A stretch of DNA of 64,000 bases from Acestrorhynchus altus (taxonomy: Eukaryota; Chordata; Actinopteri; Characiformes; Acestrorhynchidae), in the NCBI GenBank assembly GCA_034509495.1, contig CM067525.1, positions 3,751,445 to 3,815,444 on the forward strand. Reading direction: 5' to 3'. The notes below the pieces were generated by a model that saw only the letters and a list, made by a program, of their open reading frames with translations, was not told the origin of the DNA and did not search any database. Below are positions 56,100 to 64,000 of the stretch, in pieces (positions within the stretch are counted from its first letter, which is position 1; each line of letters begins with the position of its first letter). Both the position numbers and the translations under genes were made by a program.

Positions 56100-56850
56100 C
56101 CAATAAACATCCCTATACACTAGAAAAGGAGATATTAGTCCATAAACACCTCAATAATCACTCCTTTATACTAGAATATGATATATCAGTCTATAAACAC
56201 CCCAATAGAAACAATAATACACTACAATAAGAGATATTAGTCCATAAAACCCCCCAATAAACACAGTTAATAAACACCTCAATAAGCTATTCCATACACC
56301 ACAATATGAGCTATTACTCCATAACCACCTCAATAAACACTCAAATACACTACAATAAGAGATATTAGTCCATACACACCCTCAATAAACACTATTAAAC
56401 ACTAGAAAATGAGATATTAGTCCATAAACACCCTCAATAAACACTACTAAATGCTAGAAAATTTGAAATTACTCCATAACCACCTCAATAAACACTATTA
56501 AACACTAGAAAATGAGCTATTGCTCCATAACCACCTCAATAAACACTCAAATACACTATAATAAGAGATATTAGTCAATAAACACCCTCAATAAACACTA
56601 TTAAACACTAGAAAATGAGATATTAGTCAATAAACACCCTCAATAAACACTATTAAACACTAGAAAATGAGATATTAGTCCATAAACACCCTTAATAAAC
56701 ACTATTAAACACTAGAAAATGAGATATTACTCCATAAACACCCTCAATAAACACTATTATACACTAGAATAAGAGAAATTACTCCATAACCACATCAATA
56801 AAGACTCCTTAAAGAATAGAATAAGAGATATTAGTATCATAAACACCTCA
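56100..56850. repeat. Minisatellite, unit about 52 bp, some 14 copies
   Basis: Consensus words CCATAAACACCCTCAATAAA, CACTATTAAACACTAGAAAA and TGAGATATTAGT. Units vary by point changes and a TACTACAATAAGAGATATT variant. The centre (56380-56760) is the most regular, the flanks more diverged. Confidence 0.92.
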
Positions 56851-57324
56851 ATCGTGGATAAGATATTGACTGACTGACTGACTGACTACTAATAGGCACA
56901 AAGCAATGAAGCAGGTAGACAGACAAACTGCCTGATTTGCCAAAGTACATGTAGAAATTGTCTATATTTTCAAACTAGGGCTTGCTTTTTAGGTCAGTGT
57001 TTCTTGTCTCATAGGAAAAAAGCTGCATCTTCCTCACTGAAAGAATTGAGAAGCAGAGATGCTATAAAGGCAACTTGGGATTTTGTCTGATAGGGATAAA
57101 TGTGAGATCAATACAGACCACAAGAGTCAGATACAGTCAGCCATAGCGAACACACTCTGAGTTGAATGGACAGAAAAGAGAATGTACTTGAATTTGAGAT
57201 CAAACTGAAAAAACAACTGATTTTTTTTCTACCAGAACTTTTTCCAGTTTTTCCATTTGGAATGTTTAAACTGTATGATCCCACTGCACTGGTTCACCAT
57301 TTCTTGTATTCTACATTTACCATA
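56851..57324. other. Non-coding stretch
   Basis: A (GACT)n run at 56868-56887. Nothing else recognised. Confidence 0.5.
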
Positions 57325-57535
57325 CCTGAAAGTACTGAGATCTTTCAGTCTGAACCTGAAAGTACTGAGATCTTTCAGTCTGAACCTAAAAGTACTGAGA
57401 TCTTTCAGTCTGAACCTAAAAGTACTGAGATCTTTCAGTCTGAACCTGAAAGTAGTTTGAGATCTTTCATTCTGAACCTGAAAGTAGTTTGAGATCTTTC
57501 AGTCTGAACCTGAAAGTAGACTGAGATCTTTCTAT
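57325..57535. repeat. 30-bp minisatellite, about 7 copies
   Basis: Unit CCTGAAAGTACTGAGATCTT plus TCAGTCTGAA. The first four spacers are exactly 30 bp and keep an open frame of ten-residue repeats (STEIFQSEPE). Later units have GTAGTTTGAG, adding two bases and breaking the frame. AGATCT and AGTACT are palindromic hexamers. Confidence 0.93.
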
Positions 57536-57917
57536 CGGAATTCATTTTTAGTCGTATATAATTTACTCTTAATTCTTGTCTGTGATCATCCAACAGAACT
57601 GTAACTGTAACAGCAATTTGATCCCAACACCATATCCATCCAAATTCACCCTGATACGAGACCAGGTCCAGGTCAAGCAGAAAGGAGACCTGTACTAGTC
57701 AACTAAAGGCCAATTAGCAGGTTGCCATGTCCATCCATGGATGGATGGACGGGCGCGAGCGAGAGGAAGAAAGCGTGACTGTGGGTGAAAATGAAAGCAG
57801 GTTTTGTCTTATTATTGTTCAATTAGTGCAGTGACAGCTAGCATTCCCTGTGCTGGTGTCACATTTTAGCCTGATCAACAGAGCGTAAACTCCAGCAGCT
57901 GCTTTACACACCAGGCT

Positions 57918-57919
<2 letters not shown>
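57536..57919. other. Non-coding stretch, nothing recognised
   Basis: A short CATCCATGGATGGATG tract occurs at 57732-57748. Confidence 0.5.

Positions 57920-57977
<58 letters not shown>
57920..57977. repeat. (GA)n microsatellite
   Basis: About 29 GA units, eight bases from the start of a family P copy. Confidence 0.97.
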
Positions 57978-57979
<2 letters not shown>

Positions 57980-57984
57980 TACTA

Positions 57985-58306
57985 CCACTGCCAATAAAAC
58001 AAACATGAACCTATTGGCACCATGCCAGTGGCACTAATGCCAGGCGTGGGTTAGAGGGACATAAAGCCCCCCAGCATTTAGCAGTGGAGCAGTAGAACTG
58101 TGTTCCTTGGAAAGATCCATTACTTTTGGAATGAGGGTGGGTGGTAACCATTCTCCATCATCCTGACCTCGCCAAAGCTCTCGATGTCTTCTCTGGACAG
58201 CAGAGACAGTCACTCTAACAAAAGCAGGATCAACACTTTTCAACACCCTTGATCTCAGAAGAAACAAGAACAAGCAGGCGTCCCAATACTTTTGACCATA
58301 TAGTGG
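57985..58306 (+). mobile_element. Family P copy with intact 3' end
   Basis: ATGAACCTATTGGCACCATG, GGGACATAAAGCCCCCCAGC, CTCTGGACAGCAGAGACAGT and the 3' terminus GGCGTCCCAATACTTTTGAC plus CATATAGTGG. The 5' end is replaced by the (GA)n run. Confidence 0.83.
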
Positions 58307-58309
58307 ACC

Positions 58310-58745
58310 TCGTTGGCGCTTGAAGTTAAGAGCTCATTAATCCAAATGAACAACAATCTCTGCATGGAGGCGTAGAGGTTCCTAATGGTGTCCTGTGATG
58401 GTCCATCCCACGCAGCTTGAATGTTCTCACTCAGTCCAGCAGATTGTGCGGTAGGGGTGGAGTGCTGACCACCGGTTGCAGGACCTCGTTTACATAACGT
58501 TGGGCTGTTAATGTGCCTGTACTGAAGTCTGAAGGTGACCTGGCAAGGTTTAAAACTGGACGGGAGACATTTGACAAACTGGTGATCTCGGTGCCTCCAC
58601 ACTTGAATTCGTTGGTCGTCTCCAACGACGACAAAAGCGTCTTGAAGATGACCGTGTCTTTCTGAGTGACTCGGTGACGGCTTGGCGAGACTTTTTGTCT
58701 GGACGATAAAGTTTACTGTGATACACAAACGTCTGCTTTTGTATC
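58310..58745 (-). pseudogene. Tc1/Tc3-like transposase relic
   Basis: Minus-strand frames contain RIQVWRHRDHQFV (about 58570-58620), GTLTAQRYVNEVLQPVV in a second frame (about 58475-58530), and LSENIQAAWDGPSQDTIRNL followed by YASM near 58350-58440. The last is the C-terminal block IQ.AWD.I..DTIR.LY.SM of Tc1-family transposases. The catalytic D34D/E segment between them is largely missing. Two frames are needed, so it is inactive. The C-terminal end abuts the 3' terminus of a family P copy. Confidence 0.75.
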
Positions 58746-59060
58746 ATTTTCCCGAAGCGGTGAGGAGTATCCTCGGCCTAATTGTATTCTGTCCCTAAAT
58801 CCCATGAATCACATTAGGCGATGTGCCGTCCACAGCGACAGAGATTTGTGAAAATACAATGGAAAGATCTAAAGATAAAGCCACAAACACAGCACGATCC
58901 ACTCCGGACTGGCCAACTCTCCACAGCTTAGCATTTATATGAGTCATTATACAAATCAGCTGCTGAAAAAATATCACCATAATCTACCAGCAGGAGACAC
59001 AACACTGCTTAAATAACACACTGTATAGACTCAGGACTTTAATGGCCAGAGGGACATGTC
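58746..59060. other. Non-coding stretch, nothing recognised
   Basis: No supported feature. Confidence 0.5.
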
Positions 59061-59158
59061 TCTCTCTTACTCAATGCGCTCTCTCTCTCACTATCTCTCT
59101 CTCTCTGAAAGAGAGAGGCAAAAAACAAGTGAGAGAGAGACATAGAGTGTGTGTGAGA

Positions 59159-59202
<44 letters not shown>

Positions 59203-59371
59203 GCACTCTATGTCTCTCTCTCACTCTCTATCTCTCTCTGAAAGAGAGAGGCAAAAAACAAGTGAGAGAGAGACATAGAGTGTGTGTGAGAGCTCTCTCT
59301 CTGAAAGAGAGAGACATTTCGAAAGGCAGAGACATAAAACAAGTGAGTGAGAGACATAGAATGTGTGTGTG

Positions 59372-59415
<44 letters not shown>

Positions 59416-59460
59416 CTCTATGTCTCTCTCTCACTTGTCTTATGTCTCTGCCTTTTGAAA
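59061..59460. repeat. Nested tandem and inverted repeats around (CT)n runs
   Basis: GAGAGAGAGACATAGAGTGT (59131-59150) recurs at 59264-59283 and, with changes, near 59350-59370. Reverse-complement copies (ACTCTATGTCTCTCTCTCAC) lie at 59204-59224 and 59414-59434. CT runs at 59161-59198 and 59373-59408 form the loops. The right hairpin extends to GGCAGAGACATAAAACAAGT (59326-59345) facing ACTTGTCTTATGTCTCTGCC (59433-59452). Confidence 0.9.
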
Positions 59461-60061
59461 TTAAACACAAAACAATAAAGAATAAGTACACTGAGAGACA
59501 CCGTAACAGTGAGGTATGGCGAGGTATCTGTGAGGTACGGCAAGGTAGCTGGTCTCTCAGGCAGTGACACACTGACACACGTGGCCATGTCGCCCAGAAC
59601 TATCTGTAGTTCTTTTTCATTTTTCATAATCTGGGATCAGCTGCTTCAGTCTGTGTGTGGCATCTTCTTGTGTTGGGCAGTGAAAGATCTCTGTGTTCAC
59701 CTGCCTGCTCTCACACTGACCACACACTCGCTGCTCTCTGGGCAGACAGCACTGTTTATAGCTGCCCGTCCCTAAGCTGTGGTCACTGAGCTGGAACTTG
59801 GTCAGGATCCATCTCTGCCGTGGATGTCTGATGGTCAGGAGGGTTCTAGCTTACTCCGAGACTGAATATGGTTCCACCGGTGTTCCAGATACCTGTTCAT
59901 GCTGTTACTGCTGAGCTGGGTGGGGTTTAGATGTGTTTGTTGGACAGTGTTGTGGTGTATTTAGGACCGGTTTAAGGGTCAGAGAGTGTCAGAACCAGCG
60001 GATTGAGGGGGTTTTGTTCAGGGGTTGGTTTCTTGGCTCTGTGGTGCTTTAAACTGCAGGG
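59461..60061. other. Non-coding stretch, nothing recognised
   Basis: GTGAGGTATGGCGAGGTATC and a variant repeat at 59510-59550. No gene. Confidence 0.5.
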
Positions 60062-60295
60062 ATTCTTTGGGACTTTAAGTGGTTCCGGTGATTTTGGGAT
60101 CTTTTTTGAATGTTTGTAATCAGAGGGAATCTACCTAATTCTGCCCTGCAGGCAGTGGTTGGTGGTTTCCTTCGTTTGTCCTGTTGGGTGTTTGTCCCAT
60201 TTAGCGTAGCTGTGCTCACTGAGTGGACCCTGTACCTCACTCCCATACAGAATAACGGGCTGGAGCACACTATCCAAAAATTTACACCAGACTCC
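60062..60295 (-). pseudogene. Fish L1-type ORF2 fragment
   Basis: Minus strand, frame one: CKFLDSVLQPVILYGSEVQG followed by SEHSYAKWDKHPT (about 60295-60175). After a frameshift: ACRAELGRFPLITNIQKRSQ and NHRNHLKS (about 60150-60065). These are consecutive blocks of the L1 ORF2 region C-terminal to the RT core. The relic at 17640-18040 covers the same GSEV and WD(K/T)HP part. Confidence 0.82.
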
Positions 60296-60475
60296 AAACA
60301 CGTCAAAAAGTGGGAAATGCCAAAAATGGAGATACAAGGTTTGTGCAGAAAAGTGACAATACCTTATTAAAGTTTGGGAAAAGTGTGAGAATCAAAATGA
60401 AGGGAATAAAGCAGATAACCCATGTGAAGAGATATGGGTTCTACAATTGAGTGTGTTTATGTTATTCTATATCAG

Positions 60476-60613
60476 GTGTGTGTGTGTGTGTGTGTGTGTG
60501 TGTAACCTACAGCAGATGGAGGTGGTGTGTTCCGTTGTTTTAACCCATATGTACTCTTCATTAAAACTGATCTTTGACCCTTATGCCCTGCAGGCGGCAC
60601 TAATTGCTACCGT

Positions 60614-60686
<73 letters not shown>

Positions 60687-60808
60687 CCCCTAGTTTGTGC
60701 TAGGGGCACACTGGGCAGCCCACCAACACACACACTAGACTGAAAGACAAAGACAGTGGGCTTCAATAATGTGTGTGTGTGTGTGTGTGCGTGTGTGTGT
60801 GTGTGTGT
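60476..60808. repeat. (GT)n, (CA)n and (GT)n microsatellites
   Basis: GT at 60476-60503, CA at 60616-60684 (about 34 units) and GT at 60770-60808. CA and the second GT run are complementary and 85 bp apart. Confidence 0.96.
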
Positions 60809-60901
60809 GGTGTCAGAAGAGTTGAAGGTTAGTCTTCCCTTTTAATATTGCCAATGCTGCCCCCTTTGAAAATTCATTAAAGCGATTCGACCTCTATGCC
60901 A

Positions 60902-60903
<2 letters not shown>

Positions 60904-60969
<66 letters not shown>
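60904..60969. repeat. (GT)n microsatellite
   Basis: About 33 GT units. Confidence 0.97.
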
Positions 60970-61778
60970 TGAGAGGAAAGAAAGGCCTGTTTGGGCGAAT
61001 GGTTGTAATTCTGACAGCAGGACAGTCTGGCTACTGTCATTTATCTGCATTTGTGTTTATTCGTTAAGAATAAGCGACACTTCTCGACACTCGTTTTTGC
61101 ACTTTATTTATTTTGTTTTCCACCCCAAACGCATTAGAGGCCTTTTCATGCCTTGATTAAATAATTTAGTCTCATTCGGGCTGCATTCACTACATGAATA
61201 GACTAACTGCATGAAACGAGGATGCATTCGACTCATTCTTTTTGTCATATCTCTGCGCTGGAGCCGACATCCGGAAGCGCTCGGGGATTTCCATTCATCT
61301 GATATTGACATCACTGAAAAAAAAAAAATCATATTTCAAGTGAAGTGAATCAGTCAAGACCTTGAATTTGCCATGCACGCACACTGTGTAGAGTTATTAA
61401 GAGACCGTAGAAAGGGACATTGTCTTTGGTCCGTTTGAATAATTAAAGTTCAGCAGTCCAACAGGACCACGAGCTGTAACAAGCTGTAACATCTCCAGGC
61501 ACTTTGAGGCACAATGCGCATCTACAGTGTCAGTTTGTTTGTTTGTTTGTTTGTAATTCCATAAAGAATAAAATAATAGAAATGCTCCAAACACACCCTG
61601 ACACCCTGATTTCTAATTTGGAACCAGCCAATAATATTAAAGTATGATGTGATGTAAATTTCCAGCTATGGGTTTTAATTCATATCCACCCACTTTATGG
61701 GCACAGAGTTTGCCCAGTTTTATTTTATTATTTCTAAAAATATAATTTTTTTTTTCAGTTTCTGCTACTTTGGTGGTT

Positions 61779-61779
<1 letters not shown>
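60970..61779. other. Unique stretch, possible conserved non-coding DNA
   Basis: 60985-61320 is even in composition with no repeat and several AT-core words (TTGATTAAATAATTTAG). (GTTT)n at 61533-61554 and an A11 run at 61317-61328. No exon recognised. Confidence 0.35.
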
Positions 61780-61809
<30 letters not shown>

Positions 61810-61811
61810 TT
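61780..61811. repeat. (TTTA)n microsatellite
   Basis: About eight TTTA units. Confidence 0.95.
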
Positions 61812-62352
61812 AATTACTTCAATCTATAAATATAAACTCTGATTATGATCAGATTATGGAGTGCATTGCCACAGCTGACCATGTTTATTTCACTGGAGAA
61901 CAGGCTGATGGACGTGATTTAATGGATTTAAACTCTATTCTTGGCTTCTTTTCTTTCGTTATTTCTTATTTTAGCTCTTGCCGTCATATATAACGTACAT
62001 CTTTAATTCCTAGTGTCGCACAGAAACCTTGAATTTGCCTTTTGGTCTTCTGGTTTTGCCGGACACCTCTGATATACGGTGTGCTCTTACATATCGTACG
62101 TGCTTCGTATGACGTAAATAGCTCATATGAACTGGAGCGTCTCCAGGACGGTTTCAGAGACACGGCGCTTTGTAATGAGTCTGAGCTATAAAGGCCTTTT
62201 GTTTGTACTTACTAGCAGTTGAATGTTGACTATCTAACCTCTGTGTGGCATTACAGAGAATATCGTTCAGCAAGAAAAGGTCATAACCGCCAGAGACGAG
62301 GACATAAAACAGCTCAAAGCAGCCAGATGACACACACTGCCTGTTGTGATTG

Positions 62353-62353
<1 letters not shown>
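61812..62353. other. Non-coding stretch, nothing recognised
   Basis: No supported feature. Confidence 0.5.

Positions 62354-62426
<73 letters not shown>
62354..62426. repeat. (GT)n microsatellite
   Basis: About 36 GT units. Confidence 0.97.
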
Positions 62427-62428
<2 letters not shown>

Positions 62429-62537
62429 AGGTGGCAGTGTAATACTCCAGCCTACTGAGATCATGCTAATCAGAAGACTGGCGCCCGTAACCACGGATAC
62501 CAACACCCTGGCACCACAGACGGTTGGCAGCAGTTGG

Positions 62538-62539
<2 letters not shown>

Positions 62540-62576
<37 letters not shown>

Positions 62577-62583
62577 CTCTCTT

Positions 62584-62618
<35 letters not shown>
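62540..62618. repeat. Compound (CT)n-(CA)n microsatellite
   Basis: CT at 62540-62590 with small interruptions, then CA at 62590-62618. Confidence 0.96.
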
Positions 62619-62622
<4 letters not shown>

Positions 62623-62673
62623 CTCCTCTCTCCTCCATACAGCACAGGTCCACATTTACATCAACTAAAATCT

Positions 62674-62740
62674 AAGTGGCCACTTTATTAGAAACACCTA
62701 CCTTGTGCTTCCACTCAGTGGCCACTTTATTGGAAACGGC
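62674..62740 (+). mobile_element. Doubled Tc1-like terminal fragment
   Basis: AAGTGGCCACTTTATTAGAA (62674) and CAGTGGCCACTTTATTGGAA (62716) are a direct repeat 42 bp apart. GTGGCCACTTTATTAGG is a known terminus of fish Tc1-like elements. No internal element sequence is recognisable. Confidence 0.6.
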
Positions 62741-63489
62741 CACCTTCCACTTCCACTGTAATCCCTCTTCTGGCTCTGACTATAACCTAGGCCGGTGTTT
62801 GTGTGACCTGTTTCTCACACACAGCACTGCTCTGTGGTCCCACCAGGGAGAGAACACCAGGCGAAACACAGACAGAGGCTTCACACAAAGGTCAGCTGGC
62901 GTAGAGAGAGACTGACCAACGGTTTAAATATCACAGAGCTAGTGGCCTTAAGAATGGCTGGGCTGTATGTGATGATATAAGACTGAAAAGTGAGCCTCAG
63001 CCAAGAAACGAAGGGACAAAATTTAAGGCGGGGAATGAAGGAGGGGGGGGATGACGAGAGCAATGCCAGACTTCTCACTGAATCATGGTGCTAAACGGAC
63101 CAAATGTGACGGGAACAAACTGCCAATCAAACCGCATTTTAATAAACACCTGCTTAAATAAGTGTGCGCTCAATTAGACACCAGGCACATGCTTATGCAT
63201 TTCAAAAAAAGATGAATAATAATCACACTTATAGCCAGAGCAGGCTCAGACCGGCCTCAGTCTACATAATCGCTCATTAAATCTGTCTTTCACTAAGGCA
63301 TGCTGCTTGAAACATATCGCTGCTGTCCAGAGAAAAACACGTACCGCTCTGTCCGGCTCTGTACACCGTGTAAACAGTTCTAGATGAACCGACCAATAGA
63401 AATGCTCCAAAATCACTGCTAATGACTCATTCAAACTCTACACAAAGCATGCTTTTCATTGAACCCGTGACATTAATATGACATCATTA
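62741..63489. other. Non-coding stretch, distal half possibly conserved
   Basis: A G8 run lies near 63043-63050. 63110-63450 is repeat-free with AT-core words (CTCAATTAGACA, CTCATTAAATC). No exon recognised. Confidence 0.35.
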
Positions 63490-63652
63490 ATATGACTCTG
63501 GATCAGAGTGACCAACAGACATGATACACATATCTTAAACTGGACTTTCCCCATCTAACCATTCAACCCAGTTTAAATGCCAAAGGAGCTTCCAGTGCTT
63601 GTTTACTGCTCTGCCCATGTGTGCATGCTCGACCTGCGAGGACCAGAAGGGG
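63490..63652 (+). repeat. Dispersed repeat family S, partial copy
   Basis: GTGACCAACAGACATGATAC, CCCAGTTTAAATGCCAAAGG, AGCTTCCAGTGCTTGTTTAC and GCTCTGCCCATGTGTGCATG, in the order of the 41.1-kb copy. It stops before the TGATGACATCAC block. Confidence 0.78.
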
Positions 63653-63806
63653 ACAACACTGATACGACTGTCCTGTTTTATTTATTTTAATATTTGACAT
63701 TAACTGGGTCATTGATTATGAAAGATTAATTATTCAAAGAAGCCTGAAGAAAGCAGCCAGTGATGCTTCAGAGCATTACGATTTCACACAGAGCAGGGAA
63801 GGCTTT

Positions 63807-63808
<2 letters not shown>

Positions 63809-63863
<55 letters not shown>
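63809..63863. repeat. (GA)n microsatellite
   Basis: About 27 GA units. The remaining 137 bases of the window show nothing. Confidence 0.97.
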
Positions 63864-63866
<3 letters not shown>

Positions 63867-64000
63867 GTTTCTGGTTAAATAAGTTAATTATGTTATTAGA
63901 TGAGTTAAAGATGCGAGGAAAAAAGTCATGGCAGGGTAATCAGTCTTCGTTTACTCTAGGTTATGCGTAACCTTTATCCCAGACCTAAAACACACCGCCG

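Noticed and set aside
56100..56850. CRISPR-like alternation of repeats and spacers
   Set aside because: Units are contiguous tandem repeats with variation spread through the unit, with no conserved repeat and unique spacers, and the genome is vertebrate.
58255..58728. 157-codon minus-strand frame as a host gene
   Set aside because: It contains Tc1-family transposase blocks spread over two frames and crosses into family P sequence.

Overview
This window looks like non-coding, repeat-dense DNA from a bony fish. The evidence is the very large number of long CA/GT, CT/GA and AT microsatellites, plus relics of element types common in teleosts: an RTE-type LINE end, two fish-type L1 fragments, several Tc1-like transposase pseudogenes, hAT-type MITEs, tRNA-headed SINEs and other short inverted-repeat families. 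Several repeat families resemble ones I recall from otophysan fish (tetras, catfishes and relatives); that finer placement is memory-based and weak. I see no bacterial gene organisation, no CRISPR array, no tRNA or rRNA gene and no convincing complete protein-coding gene. The region is best read as an intergenic desert or a very large intron.

Layout. 0-10 kb: an RTE LINE 3' end (0.66-1.13 kb), a 136-bp palindromic MITE (3.2 kb), two Tc1-like transposase fragments (4.0-4.7 kb), a 1.45-kb fold-back element with near-identical long arms (6.3-7.8 kb) and a hAT-type MITE beside it. 10-20 kb: microsatellites, a TTCTAGAA-rich degenerate array (13.6-14.3 kb), a SINE (15.1 kb), an L1 relic (17.6 kb), the first copy of a dispersed TIR family called P here (18.15 kb) and a GTTGCTA minisatellite (19.4-19.9 kb). 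20-35 kb: four loci of a long palindromic family (Q), more P copies, telomere-like TTAGG DNA (27.0-27.6 kb) and a tRNA-headed SINE (28.8 kb). 35-47 kb: a quieter stretch, then a 190-bp tandem duplication (40.8 kb), a dispersed family S copy (41.1 kb), two arrays of one 45-bp minisatellite (42.4 and 44.6 kb) separated by a P copy, a Tc1 relic and a possible exon (43.47-43.66 kb), and a TTAGGG-containing minisatellite (46.1-46.6 kb). 47-64 kb: further P, Q-independent MITE and S copies, a 52-bp minisatellite (56.1-56.85 kb), a 30-bp minisatellite (57.3 kb), a third Tc1 relic (58.3 kb), nested CT/GA hairpins (59.1-59.46 kb) and a second L1 relic (60.1 kb).

No genes work together here. The only candidates for host coding sequence are a 186-bp phase-0 exon-like segment at 43470-43655 and a 188-codon open frame at 55529-56095; both are unproven. 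Several quiet, non-repetitive stretches (30.1-30.5, 34.9-36.5, 46.6-47.2, 55.5-56.1, 61.0-61.3 and 63.1-63.5 kb) have the AT-rich, homeobox-site-like look of conserved enhancers, which only alignment could confirm. I did not find a previously undescribed biological system. Letters P, Q, S and T are local names for families defined only by comparison inside this window.
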